Shown one piece after another: positions 33,623 to 43,010 of a stretch of 64,000 nucleotides of DNA. The notes under the pieces are model-generated. The model saw only the letters and a list, made by a program, of their open reading frames with translations. It had not been told where the DNA came from and ran no database searches. The first letter of the stretch is position 1, and each line of letters begins with the position of its first letter. Position numbers and translations under genes: made by a program. Source of the DNA: Enterobacter mori (GTDB lineage: Bacteria > Pseudomonadota > Gammaproteobacteria > Enterobacterales > Enterobacteriaceae). Location of the stretch: assembly GCF_025244905.1 (NCBI RefSeq), contig NZ_CP104285.1, forward strand, positions 1,550,001 to 1,614,000, given 5' to 3'.

Positions 33623-33628
33623 TATAAT
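33623..33628 (+). promoter_or_regulatory. -10 element of ldtD
   Basis: A perfect TATAAT 50 bases before the ldtD ATG. There is no good -35 at the right spacing, which suits an activator-dependent promoter next to the CpxR-like box. Confidence 0.55.
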
Positions 33629-33678
33629 GAAAGAAAGCCCCAATGTGATGGGCGTGTCGTGAAAACAGGGGGCAAGGG

Positions 33679-35502
33679 ATGTTGCTAAAGAAAAATCGTG
33701 GTCGTCAGCTGTCAGTGCTAAGTTTGTGTCTGGCAATGACGTTTGCTCCACTGTTCACCGCGCAGGCTGATGAGCCTGAGGTTGTACCGACTGACAGCTC
33801 TGCAACAATGGGTTCTCAGCCGACGTCGTTGTCACAGCCGCTGGAGCAGTCTCCAGCAACGGCCATTATGGCCGGTATTACGCCGCTACCTGAAGGTATC
33901 GACACAGAGTCTGTTCGTCAGCAGCTGCAGTCCGGGCTGCCGTCAGGATATACACCTGCCTACATTAATCAGCTCACGCTGCTTTATGCCGCGCGTGATA
34001 TGAAGCCGATGTGGGAAAACCGTGATGCGGTGCGTGCTTTCCAGCAGCAGCTGGCAGAGGTGGCGATTGCTGGTATTCAGCCGCAGTTTACAACGTGGGT
34101 TGAACTTCTGACCGATCCTTCCGTGACCGGGCAGGCGCGTGACGTGGTTCTCTCAGATGCCATGATGGGGTATCTCCAGTTTGTGGCGGGTATTCCGGTA
34201 AATGGCAATCGTTGGTTATACAGCGAAAAACCGTACAAACTGGCGACGCCAGCCCTGTCGGTCATAAACCAATGGCAACTGTCACTGGATAATGGCGACC
34301 TGCCGCGCTTTATCGCAAGCCTTGCGCCTGCACATCCGCAATACGCCACAATGCACCAGTCGCTGCTTGAGCTGGTTGCGGATTCGCGTCCGTGGCCGCA
34401 ACTCCGGGCGACCGCGACGCTGCGTCCGGGGCAGTGGAGCAGTGATGTTCCTGCACTGCGCGAAATTCTCAAACGTTCCGGCATTCTGGATAATGGGCCA
34501 AAAATTGCGCTTCCTGGCGATGACGGTCAAAGCGTGGCCGTGAGCCCGTCGGCACCGGTAAAAGAGACCAGCGTAGCTCCGCTAAGCTCAAAGCCTGCCG
34601 CGTATGACCGCGAGCTGGTTGCGGCAGTTAAGCAGTTCCAGTCTATTCAGGGGCTGGGTGCCGATGGCGTAATTGGTCCGTCAACACGCGACTGGCTGAA
34701 TGTTTCTCCGGCACAACGGGCGGGCGTACTGGCGCTGAATATCCAGCGTTTGCGCTTGCTGCCAGGCACGCTGTCTACCGGCATCATGGTGAATATACCG
34801 GCGTATTCGCTGGTCTACTACCAGAACGGGAGCGAAGTGCTGGCTTCGCGTGTGATTGTCGGGCGTCCCGATCGTAAAACGCCAATGATGAGCAGCGCGC
34901 TGAATAATGTGGTGGTTAACCCGCCGTGGAACGTCCCGCCAACGCTGGCTCGTAAGGATATCCTGCCTAAGGTCTGGAACGATCCAGGGTATCTGGAACG
35001 CCACGGGTATACCGTGATGCGCGGCTGGAACAGTAAAGAGGCGATAGATCCCTGGATGGTCGACTGGTCAACGATAACGGCGTCGAATTTACCGTTCCGC
35101 TTCCAGCAGGCTCCGGGCGCCCATAACTCGCTGGGGCGCTATAAATTCAACATGCCAAGTTCAGATGCAATCTATCTGCATGATACGCCGAACCACAACC
35201 TGTTCCAGAAAGATACGCGCGCGCTCAGTTCAGGTTGCGTTCGTGTGAATAAGGCCTCTGAGCTGGCGAATATGCTGCTGCAGGATGCGGGCTGGAACGA
35301 TACGCGGATTTCAGATGCGTTGAAACAAGGTGATACCCGTTACGTTAATATTCGACACAACATTCCGGTCAATCTTTACTATCTGACGGCGTTTGTCGGC
35401 GAGGACGGGCGCACCCAGTACCGTACAGATATTTACAATTATGATCTCACTGCGCGATCCGGCGCACAAATTTTGCCAAAAGCTGAACAATTAATCAGGT
35501 AA
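33679..35502 (+). CDS. ldtD: L,D-transpeptidase LdtD
   Basis: A 607-residue periplasmic enzyme (formerly YcbB) that makes 3-3 peptidoglycan crosslinks and can bypass penicillin-binding proteins to give beta-lactam resistance. It has an N-terminal signal sequence (residues 1-30), a helical scaffold region, a peptidoglycan-binding helix bundle ('[20 protein letters not shown]'), and the YkuD catalytic domain with 'HDTPNHNLF' and catalytic Cys520 in 'SSGCVRVNK'. It is a few residues shorter than E. coli's 615. The gene lies next to mepK, which cleaves the same bond type. Confidence 0.97.
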   Translation: MLLKKNRGRQLSVLSLCLAMTFAPLFTAQADEPEVVPTDSSATMGSQPTSLSQPLEQSPATAIMAGITPLPEGIDTESVRQQLQSGLPSGYTPAYINQLTLLYAARDMKPMWENRDAVRAFQQQLAEVAIAGIQPQFTTWVELLTDPSVTGQARDVVLSDAMMGYLQFVAGIPVNGNRWLYSEKPYKLATPALSVINQWQLSLDNGDLPRFIASLAPAHPQYATMHQSLLELVADSRPWPQLRATATLRPGQWSSDVPALREILKRSGILDNGPKIALPGDDGQSVAVSPSAPVKETSVAPLSSKPAAYDRELVAAVKQFQSIQGLGADGVIGPSTRDWLNVSPAQRAGVLALNIQRLRLLPGTLSTGIMVNIPAYSLVYYQNGSEVLASRVIVGRPDRKTPMMSSALNNVVVNPPWNVPPTLARKDILPKVWNDPGYLERHGYTVMRGWNSKEAIDPWMVDWSTITASNLPFRFQQAPGAHNSLGRYKFNMPSSDAIYLHDTPNHNLFQKDTRALSSGCVRVNKASELANMLLQDAGWNDTRISDALKQGDTRYVNIRHNIPVNLYYLTAFVGEDGRTQYRTDIYNYDLTARSGAQILPKAEQLIR

Positions 35503-35540
35503 ATGAAGTAGTTCGGGCAAATTGATTGTCGTAAGTTATG

Positions 35541-35626
35541 GTGAATACGGGGCGATCTGGCTGTAAGCCGCGTATTCACTGGGGTTGGGCGCCTTGACGT
35601 AAGCTGTTTTGACAGTTAAGGTGCCC
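35541..35626 (+). repeat. Two consecutive inverted repeats between ldtD and mepK
   Basis: First: GTGAATACG (35541-35549) / CGTATTCAC (35571-35579). Second: GGGCGCCTTGAC (35587-35598) / GTTAAGGTGCCC (35615-35626), matching with two G-T pairs. Neither has a T-run directly after it. They could be RNA stem-loops in an ldtD-mepK transcript or protein sites. Confidence 0.65.
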
Positions 35627-35677
35627 TTCGTGCGCTAAGCATATTTACGATTTCATTGACCTGTAGACCTGATTATC

Positions 35678-36229
35678 ATGGACAAATTTGACGCTAATCG
35701 CCGCAAATTGCTGGCGTTAGGTGGTGTTGCGCTCGGCGCAGCGGCCATCCTTCCGACGCCAGCATTTGCCACCCTCTCGACACCACGTCCGCGTATATTA
35801 ACGCTCAACAATCTTCATACCGGTGAGTCGCTTAAAGCGGAGTTTTTCGATGGCAGAGGCTATATTCAGGATGAATTAGCAAAACTTAACCATTTTTTCC
35901 GTGATTTCCGCGCGAATAAAATAAAAGCCATCGATCCTGGACTATTTGATCAGTTATTCCGCCTTCAGGGCCTGCTGGGAACCAGCAAGCCGGTGCAGCT
36001 CATTTCAGGATACCGTTCACTCGATACCAACAATGAACTGCGCGCCCACAGCCGTGGGGTAGCGAAAAAAAGCTATCACACTAAAGGGCAGGCAATGGAT
36101 TTCCACATTGAAGGCGTTTCGTTAGCCAATATTCGCAAAGCCGCGTTATCTATGCGCGCAGGTGGTGTAGGATATTACCCACGTAGCAACTTTGTGCATA
36201 TTGATACCGGGCCGGTTCGGCACTGGTAA
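35678..36229 (+). CDS. mepK: Peptidoglycan L,D-endopeptidase MepK
   Basis: A 183-residue periplasmic murein hydrolase (formerly YcbK) that in E. coli cleaves 3-3 (mDAP-mDAP) crosslinks. The N-terminus has a Tat signal, with twin arginines in '[10 protein letters not shown]' and a hydrophobic core. The M15-like domain carries zinc ligands H134, D141 and H174 in '[15 protein letters not shown]' and 'FVHIDTG'. It is one residue longer than E. coli MepK, within the signal peptide (GAAAI). It lies between ldtD and gloC, 20 bases before gloC. Confidence 0.95.
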   Translation: MDKFDANRRKLLALGGVALGAAAILPTPAFATLSTPRPRILTLNNLHTGESLKAEFFDGRGYIQDELAKLNHFFRDFRANKIKAIDPGLFDQLFRLQGLLGTSKPVQLISGYRSLDTNNELRAHSRGVAKKSYHTKGQAMDFHIEGVSLANIRKAALSMRAGGVGYYPRSNFVHIDTGPVRHW

Positions 36230-36249
36230 TAACGAAACACAGGAGCAGT

Positions 36250-36897
36250 ATGAACTATCGTATTATTCCGGTTACCGCGTTCTCCCAGAACTGTTCATTG
36301 ATCTGGTGCGAGCAAACCAAACTGGCCGCGCTTGTTGATCCCGGCGGTGACGCTGAGAAAATCAAGCAGGAGGTCGCAGCAAGCGGCGTCACGCTGATGC
36401 AGATTTTGCTCACTCATGGTCATCTTGACCATGTAGGTGCTGCGGCTGAACTGGCTGAACACTACGGTGTGCCGGTGATCGGCCCGGAAAAAGAAGATGA
36501 GTTCTGGCTGCAGGGATTACCCGCACAAAGCCGCATGTTTGGCCTTGATGAGTGTCTGCCATTGACGCCCGATCGTTGGTTAAACGAAGGAGATCGCGTT
36601 ACCGTAGGGAATGTGACTTTACAGGTGTTGCATTGTCCTGGGCATACGCCAGGCCATATCGTCTTCTTTGATGACCAGTCACGTCTGCTGATTTCCGGCG
36701 ATGTCATTTTCAAAGGTGGCGTAGGACGCAGCGATTTCCCGCGCGGCGATCACGGACAGCTGATTCAGTCGATTAAACAAAAGTTATTGCCGCTGGGTGA
36801 TGACGTAACGTTTATCGCAGGACACGGTCCGATGTCGACGCTGGGCTATGAACGGCTCCATAACCCGTTCCTTCAGGATGAAATGCCTGTCTGGTAA
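36250..36897 (+). CDS. gloC: Hydroxyacylglutathione hydrolase GloC (glyoxalase II)
   Basis: A 215-residue metallo-beta-lactamase-fold enzyme (formerly YcbL) that hydrolyses S-lactoylglutathione in methylglyoxal detoxification. The metal motif H56-x-H58-x-D60-H61 ('THGHLDH') is intact, with further ligands in 'CPGHTPGH' and 'SGDVIF'. The length equals E. coli YcbL. It follows mepK closely and converges on aspC with a shared terminator. Confidence 0.96.
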   Translation: MNYRIIPVTAFSQNCSLIWCEQTKLAALVDPGGDAEKIKQEVAASGVTLMQILLTHGHLDHVGAAAELAEHYGVPVIGPEKEDEFWLQGLPAQSRMFGLDECLPLTPDRWLNEGDRVTVGNVTLQVLHCPGHTPGHIVFFDDQSRLLISGDVIFKGGVGRSDFPRGDHGQLIQSIKQKLLPLGDDVTFIAGHGPMSTLGYERLHNPFLQDEMPVW

Positions 36898-36904
36898 CCA
36901 GAAT

Positions 36905-36936
36905 AAAAAAAAGCCTGCATTATGCAGGCTTTTTTT
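36905..36936. terminator. Bidirectional terminator between gloC and aspC
   Basis: A-run, stem AAGCCTGCAT (36911-36920) / ATGCAGGCTT (36922-36931) and T-run form a near-perfect symmetric terminator between converging genes. Confidence 0.95.
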
Positions 36937-36947
36937 ATGGGCGCAAA

Positions 36948-38138
36948 TTACAGTACGGCGACAATCGCTTCGCACAGTGGCGCCATGTTGTCAGGCGTCA
37001 TGCCTGCAACGTTCACGCGGCCAGATGCTACGGCGTACACGCCAAACTCTTCACGCAGACGCAGAACCTGCTCTTTAGTCAGGCCGCTAAACGAGAACAT
37101 GCCGTTCTGTTTGATGATAAAGCTGAAGTCGCGGTCCGCGCCTTTCTCAGCCAGAGTATTCACGAACAGCAGGCGCATGCGCTGAATGCGCTGGCGCATA
37201 TCGTTCAGCTCTTGTTCCCAGATCGCGCGCAGGGCATCGTTGCTCAGGATGGTGGCAACAACAGACGCACCGTGTGCCGGTGGGTTAGAGTAGTTAGCGC
37301 GGATCACGGACTTCATCTGGCTGAACGCACGATCGACGGTCTCTTCGTTTGCCGCGACCAGCGTACAGGCACCTACGCGCTCATTGTACAGGCCGAAGTT
37401 CTTGGAATAGGAACTCGCCACGATCAGTTCCTGATGCACGGCTGCGAACGCGCGCAGGCCTTCCGCATCTTCTTCCAGACCACGGGCAAAGCCCTGATAG
37501 GCGAAGTCAAACAGCGGCAGCCAGCCTTTCTCCACGGACAGCTTAGCCAGGTGTTCCCACTGTTCCAGCGTCGGGTCGATACCGGTTGGGTTATGGCAGC
37601 AACCGTGGAACAGCACCACGTCACCTGCCTGCGCTTCGCTCAGGCTTGCCAGCAGGCCGTCAAAGTCGAGAGCGTGGTTTGCCGCGTCGTAGTAAGCATA
37701 TTCACGCACTTCCAGACCCGCAGAGTTAAAGACGCTCTTGTGGTTTGGCCAGCTTGGGTTGCTCACCCATACGCGCTTAACAGAGGTGTTTTTCGCCAGG
37801 AAATCCGCCGCAACGCGCAGCGCGCCGGTACCGCCAGGGGTTTGTGCTGTGCGAGCGCGTTTGCTGCTCACAATTTCGCTGCCTTTACCGAACAGCAGTT
37901 CCTGAGTGCAGCGACCAAATTCAGGGATACCATCAATACCGAGGTAGTTTTTGGTGGTTTCGTTTTCCAGCAGATACTGTTCAGCTTTTTTAACGCTGGT
38001 CAGGACCGGGGTTTTGCCGGTTTCATCTTTATATACACCAATACCCAGGTTGATTTTGCCAGGGCGGTCGTCGGCACGAAACAGATCGGCCAGGCCCAGA
38101 ATAGGGTCGGCAGGAGCGGCGGTAATGTTCTCAAACAT
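36948..38138 (-). CDS. aspC: Aspartate aminotransferase
   Basis: A 396-residue PLP-dependent class I aminotransferase interconverting aspartate/2-oxoglutarate and oxaloacetate/glutamate; it also handles aromatic amino acids. The cofactor lysine K246 is in '[17 protein letters not shown]'. The length equals E. coli AspC. It is downstream of ompF on the same strand, separated by the ompF terminator, so it needs its own promoter in 38139-38265. Confidence 0.98.
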   Translation of the reverse strand: MFENITAAPADPILGLADLFRADDRPGKINLGIGVYKDETGKTPVLTSVKKAEQYLLENETTKNYLGIDGIPEFGRCTQELLFGKGSEIVSSKRARTAQTPGGTGALRVAADFLAKNTSVKRVWVSNPSWPNHKSVFNSAGLEVREYAYYDAANHALDFDGLLASLSEAQAGDVVLFHGCCHNPTGIDPTLEQWEHLAKLSVEKGWLPLFDFAYQGFARGLEEDAEGLRAFAAVHQELIVASSYSKNFGLYNERVGACTLVAANEETVDRAFSQMKSVIRANYSNPPAHGASVVATILSNDALRAIWEQELNDMRQRIQRMRLLFVNTLAEKGADRDFSFIIKQNGMFSFSGLTKEQVLRLREEFGVYAVASGRVNVAGMTPDNMAPLCEAIVAVL

Positions 38139-38265
38139 GACGAAGTTCCATTGTGATTACAGAAGTGAAATCCGCTATCAGGTTAACGGTAGATTTACAA
38201 AATGCCAACCGTTTGCGACGAAAAGCGTGCGGCTTTTCAAAAGACGCCATTATTTTCTGTCGGGC

Positions 38266-38293
38266 ATAAAAAAACAGGGCCGAAGCCCTGTTC
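38266..38293 (-). terminator. Terminator of ompF
   Basis: ACAGGGC (38274-38280) / GCCCTGT (38285-38291) with a TTCG tetraloop on the minus strand and a T-run after it. Confidence 0.93.
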
Positions 38294-38322
38294 ATTAAGC
38301 ATATAACAAAGTGGTGTACTGA

Positions 38323-39381
38323 TTAGAACTGGTAAACCAGACCTACAGCAACGGTATCATCGCTGTTGATGCCCAGCTTGTTGTCGTTTTTCAGCTGGTT
38401 GATCTGGTAGTCAACATAGGTGGACATGTTTTTGTTGAAGTAGTAAGTCGCACCGATGTCGATGTAGTTGATGTAGTCTTCGTCACCGATACCTTCTACG
38501 TCTTTCGCTTTAGATTTGTAGTAAGCGATGGATGGACGCAGGCCGAAGTCGAACTGGTACTGAGCGACAACAGAGAAGTCCTGAGATTTGTTAGCGAAGC
38601 CGTTGCTGCCCAGACGAGCCGCGTTACGCATTTCGCCGTACAGCGCTGCCAGGTAGATGTTGTTCGCATCGTATTTCAGACCGGTTGCCCACTGCTCAGC
38701 TTTATCGCCTTCGCCCCACTGCAGGGTCTGCTGGTTGTTGGTACGGTCAGCCGCGCCGTAAGCACCGACGATGCCGAAGCCGTCGAACTCATAGCTCAGA
38801 GAGGTTGCCCAGCCGTCACCGTTAGAACGTACTGCGTCAGTGCGCTCATTTTTGCCCAGGTACTGAACGCCAAAGTTCAGACCGTCAACCAGGCCGAAGA
38901 AGCCGCTGTTACGGTAAGTCGCCAGACCACCGGTACGACCAGAGAAGAAGTTGTCGCTTGCGCCAGTGTCGCCACCGAATTCTGGCAGCATATCGGTGAT
39001 ACCGATTGCATCATAGACCAGACCGTAGTTACGACCGTAGTCGAAGGAGCCTGCGTCACCGAATTTCAGACCTGCGAATGCCAGACGGGTTTTGTTACCG
39101 GACTGTGCATCAGCGCCTTCAGAGTTGTTACCCTGGAAGTTGTATTCCCACTGACCGTAGCCAGCCAGCTGGTCGTTGATCTGGGTTTCGCCTTTGAAGC
39201 CCAGACGAGCATAAGTCATGTCGCCATTGTTGCCGTCATTATCAGAGAAGTAATGCAGACCAACAGCTTTCCCGTAAAGATCTAATTTGTTGCCGTCTTT
39301 GTTATAGATTTCTGCAGCGTTTGCTGCACCGGCTACCAGCAGGGCAGGGATAACCACTGCCAGGATATTGCGCTTCATCAT
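38323..39381 (-). CDS. ompF: Outer membrane porin OmpF
   Basis: A 352-residue trimeric general porin. Signal peptide is residues 1-22 (cleavage after 'AANA'), the mature N-terminus is '[16 protein letters not shown]', the constriction-loop motif 'PEFGGD' is present, and the terminal strand ends in Phe ('GLVYQF'), the signal for outer-membrane assembly. It is about ten residues shorter than E. coli OmpF, the difference lying in two surface loops ('[13 protein letters not shown]' and '[14 protein letters not shown]'). The gene position next to asnS and aspC identifies it as ompF rather than ompC. Regulated in E. coli by OmpR and the MicF small RNA. Confidence 0.96.
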   Translation of the reverse strand: MMKRNILAVVIPALLVAGAANAAEIYNKDGNKLDLYGKAVGLHYFSDNDGNNGDMTYARLGFKGETQINDQLAGYGQWEYNFQGNNSEGADAQSGNKTRLAFAGLKFGDAGSFDYGRNYGLVYDAIGITDMLPEFGGDTGASDNFFSGRTGGLATYRNSGFFGLVDGLNFGVQYLGKNERTDAVRSNGDGWATSLSYEFDGFGIVGAYGAADRTNNQQTLQWGEGDKAEQWATGLKYDANNIYLAALYGEMRNAARLGSNGFANKSQDFSVVAQYQFDFGLRPSIAYYKSKAKDVEGIGDEDYINYIDIGATYYFNKNMSTYVDYQINQLKNDNKLGINSDDTVAVGLVYQF

Positions 39382-39540
39382 TATTTATTACCCTCATTGG
39401 TTTTTTTATGACACTCGCCACTGCCGTCAATAAATTCTGTCAATAAATATTTCCGGAACTATTGATGAGAGTTAGGTGTCTTTATGTATCTGACAGGCAT
39501 CTTTCCATTCATAGAACCGTTTCGCTAGCCTGAAAGTGCT

Positions 39541-39590
39541 ACAATTCTCAAGATTGAGTTACAAAAAGAAATAATGTGTAACTAAATGTG
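39541..39590 (-). promoter_or_regulatory. ompF promoter with OmpR-binding region
   Basis: On the minus strand the sequence contains two GTTAC/GTAAC-type half-sites in T-rich surroundings (39555-39590) just upstream of AATTGT-AGCACTTTCA. This corresponds to the -10/start region of E. coli ompF, whose leader from AGCACTTTC onward I recall as very similar. The leader to the ATG is about 150 bases and ends in the region MicF pairs with in E. coli. Confidence 0.6.
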
Positions 39591-39665
39591 TGTTTTTGGG
39601 GACTTTGTGAACCATCTCAAATTTCAGAGAGGCTTGGTTAATTAAGAGGCGGTTTTATTCCTATA

Positions 39666-39710
39666 TATATGAATTGCTTATATTTAATTTGGCTAAAGGC
39701 AATTCATATA
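39666..39710. repeat. Perfect inverted repeat in the ompF-asnS spacer
   Basis: TATATGAATTGC (39666-39677) and GCAATTCATATA (39699-39710) are exact complements separated by 21 AT-rich bases. No gene overlaps it. Confidence 0.8.
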
Positions 39711-39940
39711 AACAGCAATTAAACGGCTCATCTTTTCTTATGACCGCGAAAGGACTTCTGGATGGCTGTGAAATTGAATAAAAAATATGCTATTGCTTGA
39801 GAATTAAATAATCACAATAAGACTGTGGGGTATTTTTTATTCATAGATATTTCATGGAAACAAAACGTAACAGCTAGTGCTTTTGACGGGGTTGTCTTTT
39901 AAAGAGGCTGACTTTGCGCTGACATAAACTGACATTGCAG

Positions 39941-39974
39941 AATAAAATAATGGCCAGCATGTGCTGGCCATTAT
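39941..39974 (-). terminator. Terminator of asnS
   Basis: A 13-bp perfect stem ATAATGGCCAGCA (39947-39959) / TGCTGGCCATTAT (39962-39974), followed on the minus strand by TTTATT, 13 bases after the asnS stop. Confidence 0.92.
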
Positions 39975-39986
39975 CATTGATGCGGG

Positions 39987-41387
39987 TTAGAAGCTTGCGT
40001 TACGCGGCGTACGTGGGAACGGAATCACATCACGGACGTTCTGAACACCGGTTACGTAAGCAATCAGACGCTCAAAGCCCAGGCCGAAGCCTGAATGCGG
40101 AACAGTACCGTAACGGCGCAGATCGCGATACCAGCTGTAGTCAGCCGGGTTGAGACCCATCTCTTCCATACGGGAATCCAGGACGTCCAGACGCTCTTCA
40201 CGTTGCGAACCCCCGATGATCTCACCGATGCCTGGTGCCAGGACATCCATTGCGGCAACGGTTTTACCGTCTTCGTTAAGGCGCATATAGAAAGCCTTAA
40301 TGTCTTTCGGGTAGTTTTTCACGACAACCGGTGCTTTGAAGTGTTTCTCTGCCAGATAGCGCTCGTGCTCAGAAGAAAGATCCACGCCCCAGTAAACCGG
40401 GTTCTCGAACTTCTCGCCGCACTTCTCGAGGATGGCAACCGCATCGGTGTAATCCACCTGCGCGAAGTCAGCGGAAACAAAGCGCTCCAGACGGGCAATC
40501 GCGTCGTTATCCACGCGCTCAGCGAAGAATTTCATGTCGTCTGCACGTTCTTCCAGAACGGCTTTAAACACGTATTTCAGCATGGCTTCCGCCAGGCCTG
40601 CCACATCATTGAGATCGGCAAAGGCCACTTCTGGCTCCAGCATCCAGAATTCCGCCAGGTGGCGGCTGGTGTTGGAGTTTTCTGCGCGGAAGGTTGGGCC
40701 AAAAGTGTAGATCTTCGACAGCGCACAGGCATAGGTTTCACCGTTAAGCTGGCCGGATACCGTCAGGAAGGCTTCTTTACCAAAGAAGTCTTTGTCGTAA
40801 TCCACTTTACCTTCCGGCGTACGCGGCAGGTTTTCCATATCCAGCGTGGAAACGCGGAACATCTCACCCGCACCTTCAGTGTCGGACGCGGTGATCAGCG
40901 GCGTGGATACCCAGAAGTAACCCTGCTCATCGAAGAAACGATGCAGCGCCTGCGCCAGCGTGTGACGAACGCGGGCCACCGCACCGATCAGGTTGGTGCG
41001 TGGACGCAGGTGTGCCACTTCGCGAAGGTACTCAATGCTGTGGCGTTTTGCTGCCATCGGGTAGGTATCTGGATCTTCCACCCAGCCGGTGACTTCAATC
41101 GCAGAAGCCTGAATTTCGAAGCTCTGTCCCTGACCCGGCGATGCGACAACCACGCCAGTGACGATGACGGAACAGCCCGTTGTCAGGTGCAGAACCTCAT
41201 CATTGTAATTGGGCAGAGAATTATTAATGACGGCCTGTACAGGATCAAAGCAGGAACCGTCATAGACGGCGAGGAAGGAGATGCCAGCTTTAGAATCTCG
41301 GCGGGTACGCACCCATCCGCGCACGGTGACTTCTTGGTCAACGGCGACACGGCCCTGGAGTACGTCGGCTACAGGCACAACGCTCAT
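39987..41387 (-). CDS. asnS: Asparaginyl-tRNA synthetase
   Basis: A 466-residue class IIb aminoacyl-tRNA synthetase. The N-terminal OB-fold anticodon-binding domain ('[16 protein letters not shown]') is followed by the catalytic core, with motif 2 '[21 protein letters not shown]' region and motif 3 '[15 protein letters not shown]'. The length equals E. coli AsnRS. It lies between ompF and pncB, as in E. coli. Confidence 0.99.
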   Translation of the reverse strand: MSVVPVADVLQGRVAVDQEVTVRGWVRTRRDSKAGISFLAVYDGSCFDPVQAVINNSLPNYNDEVLHLTTGCSVIVTGVVVASPGQGQSFEIQASAIEVTGWVEDPDTYPMAAKRHSIEYLREVAHLRPRTNLIGAVARVRHTLAQALHRFFDEQGYFWVSTPLITASDTEGAGEMFRVSTLDMENLPRTPEGKVDYDKDFFGKEAFLTVSGQLNGETYACALSKIYTFGPTFRAENSNTSRHLAEFWMLEPEVAFADLNDVAGLAEAMLKYVFKAVLEERADDMKFFAERVDNDAIARLERFVSADFAQVDYTDAVAILEKCGEKFENPVYWGVDLSSEHERYLAEKHFKAPVVVKNYPKDIKAFYMRLNEDGKTVAAMDVLAPGIGEIIGGSQREERLDVLDSRMEEMGLNPADYSWYRDLRRYGTVPHSGFGLGFERLIAYVTGVQNVRDVIPFPRTPRNASF

Positions 41388-41509
41388 AATATTCTCTCTG
41401 TTAATTGTCGGAAATGATAAACACTTGTCCGCCCTTATGGGGGGATATCTATGTTACCTGGCATCCGCCATCAGACAAGCAGATTTCGCAGTCTTAAGAG
41501 AAGAAATAA

Positions 41510-41545
41510 GAAATAAATAAGAAGTGGGGAGCCTTTACGGCTCCC
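41510..41545 (-). terminator. Terminator of pncB
   Basis: GGGAGCC (41527-41533) / GGCTCCC (41539-41545); on the minus strand a T-rich stretch follows. It is nine bases from the pncB stop. Confidence 0.75.
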
Positions 41546-41553
41546 GAAAGCGG

Positions 41554-42756
41554 TTAACTGGCTTTTTTAACCTGAGGCAGATCGAAGGCTTTGCGCAATG
41601 CGCGGACAAAGGCCTTGTCATGACAGATGGTTTTGCCCGGACTATCAGAGAGTTTTGCCACCGGCTTGCCGTTACATTCCACCAGCTTTATGACGATGTT
41701 CAGAGGTTTTACCTGTGGAATATCGCAGGTCAAACGGGTGCCAATACCAAAGCTCAGATTCACTCTGGAGGAGAAGTGGCGGTAAAGATCAACCGCTTTG
41801 GCTAAATCAAGGTTATCAGAGAAGACCAGGACTTTCGTCATCGGGTCAATGCCCAGCTTCTCGTAATGGGCAATGGCCTTTTCACCCCATTCCACCGGGT
41901 CTCCGGAGTCATGGCGTAAACCCTGATAACGCTCAGCAAATTCAGGACCGAAGTCGCGCAGGAAGGCATCCATCGTGATGCAGTCGGTGAGGGCGATCCC
42001 CAGTTGATTCGGATACTCATCCAGCCATGCGGCCAGAGCCGCGCGCTGGCTATTGGCAAGGTCAGGGCTGATCTGCTGATGCGCCTGGAACCACTCGTGT
42101 GCCTGAGTGCCCATTGGCGTCAGGTCCAGACGACGCGCAAGGTCGTAATTACTGGTGCCCACAAACCACGGCTCCTGCTGAAGACGTTTAACGATAGCCT
42201 GCTGTACTTCGCGAGAAAAACGGCGGCGAGTGCCAAAGTCCATCAGGCGGAAGCGGGACATATCCATACCTTCGGTCAGGTGGGAAAATTCAACCAGCTT
42301 ATTTTCCAGTGAGGCAACCGCCTGCTCGACGCCGGTTTCCGGCGAACGGTAGCGGTGGGCTAACTCGCTGATCACGGCCAGCAGCGGCACTTCCCACATG
42401 ATCACTTCACGCCACGGACCTGCAAGGCGGATATTCAGCTTGCCATTATCATTAGTCACCGTGACCTGCTCTGGCTTGTAGCGGAAGTCGCGCAGCCAGG
42501 TAAGGTAGTCAGCTTTAAAGAAGGGCAGGCCGGAAAGCCAGTGATATTCGTCGTCCTGCAGCGCCAGATGCTGCATAGCATCGACCTGTTCACGAATGGA
42601 ATCCGCGTAGATACCCAGCAAGTCGTCGCCCCGGCAGCGAAACTCCGCCGCAACATGAACGTCATGGTAATGGTGGAAAACGGCTTGCTGCATATGCAGT
42701 TTATACGCGTCGGTATCCAGCAACGTATGCAGAACCGGAGAAGCGAATTGAGTCAT
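41554..42756 (-). CDS. pncB: Nicotinate phosphoribosyltransferase
   Basis: A 400-residue enzyme of the Preiss-Handler NAD salvage pathway, making nicotinate mononucleotide from nicotinate, PRPP and ATP. The histidine that is phosphorylated during catalysis, H220 counting Met1 (H219 conventionally), is in '[11 protein letters not shown]'. The start at 42756 gives the E. coli length; an in-frame extension to 42804 is not conserved and would run through the NadR operator. Divergent from pepN. Confidence 0.98.
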   Translation of the reverse strand: MTQFASPVLHTLLDTDAYKLHMQQAVFHHYHDVHVAAEFRCRGDDLLGIYADSIREQVDAMQHLALQDDEYHWLSGLPFFKADYLTWLRDFRYKPEQVTVTNDNGKLNIRLAGPWREVIMWEVPLLAVISELAHRYRSPETGVEQAVASLENKLVEFSHLTEGMDMSRFRLMDFGTRRRFSREVQQAIVKRLQQEPWFVGTSNYDLARRLDLTPMGTQAHEWFQAHQQISPDLANSQRAALAAWLDEYPNQLGIALTDCITMDAFLRDFGPEFAERYQGLRHDSGDPVEWGEKAIAHYEKLGIDPMTKVLVFSDNLDLAKAVDLYRHFSSRVNLSFGIGTRLTCDIPQVKPLNIVIKLVECNGKPVAKLSDSPGKTICHDKAFVRALRKAFDLPQVKKAS

Positions 42757-42785
42757 AGGTGCGCTGTAGCATCCTCTCACGGGAG

Positions 42786-42803
42786 CGTTTAGTACAATAA
42801 ACA
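42786..42803. promoter_or_regulatory. NadR operator of pncB
   Basis: CGTTTA-GTACAA-TAAACA matches the NadR consensus TGTTTA-N6-TAAACA with one mismatch. It lies 30-47 bases upstream of the pncB ATG. NadR represses pncB when NAD is plentiful in E. coli and Salmonella. Confidence 0.75.
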
Positions 42804-43010
42804 ACTCCGGAGTATACCTGTTTTAGTGATTTATTGAACCCCGATCACAACATAAGCGCTCTTTATGGTCGAGAGCATTTCGTGCCCCGTGTTATACAAA
42901 TGTAGCGAAAAAAGCGTTTCTGCCTGAAAAGATGAACATTCTGCATAGCGCGTTTTACACAACAGGAATATATTGAAACGTTACTCGACAAACGATGCAT
43001 AAGGTTTTCT

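Larger units (their letters stand above)
39382..39986. other. Non-coding region between ompF and asnS
   Basis: About 605 bases without a supported gene, AT-rich. It holds the ompF leader and OmpR-responsive promoter (39382-39590), a 12-bp perfect inverted repeat (39666-39710) and the asnS terminator (39941-39974). In E. coli the far upstream part contains a distal OmpR site and an IHF site; I could not place these confidently here. Confidence 0.75.
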
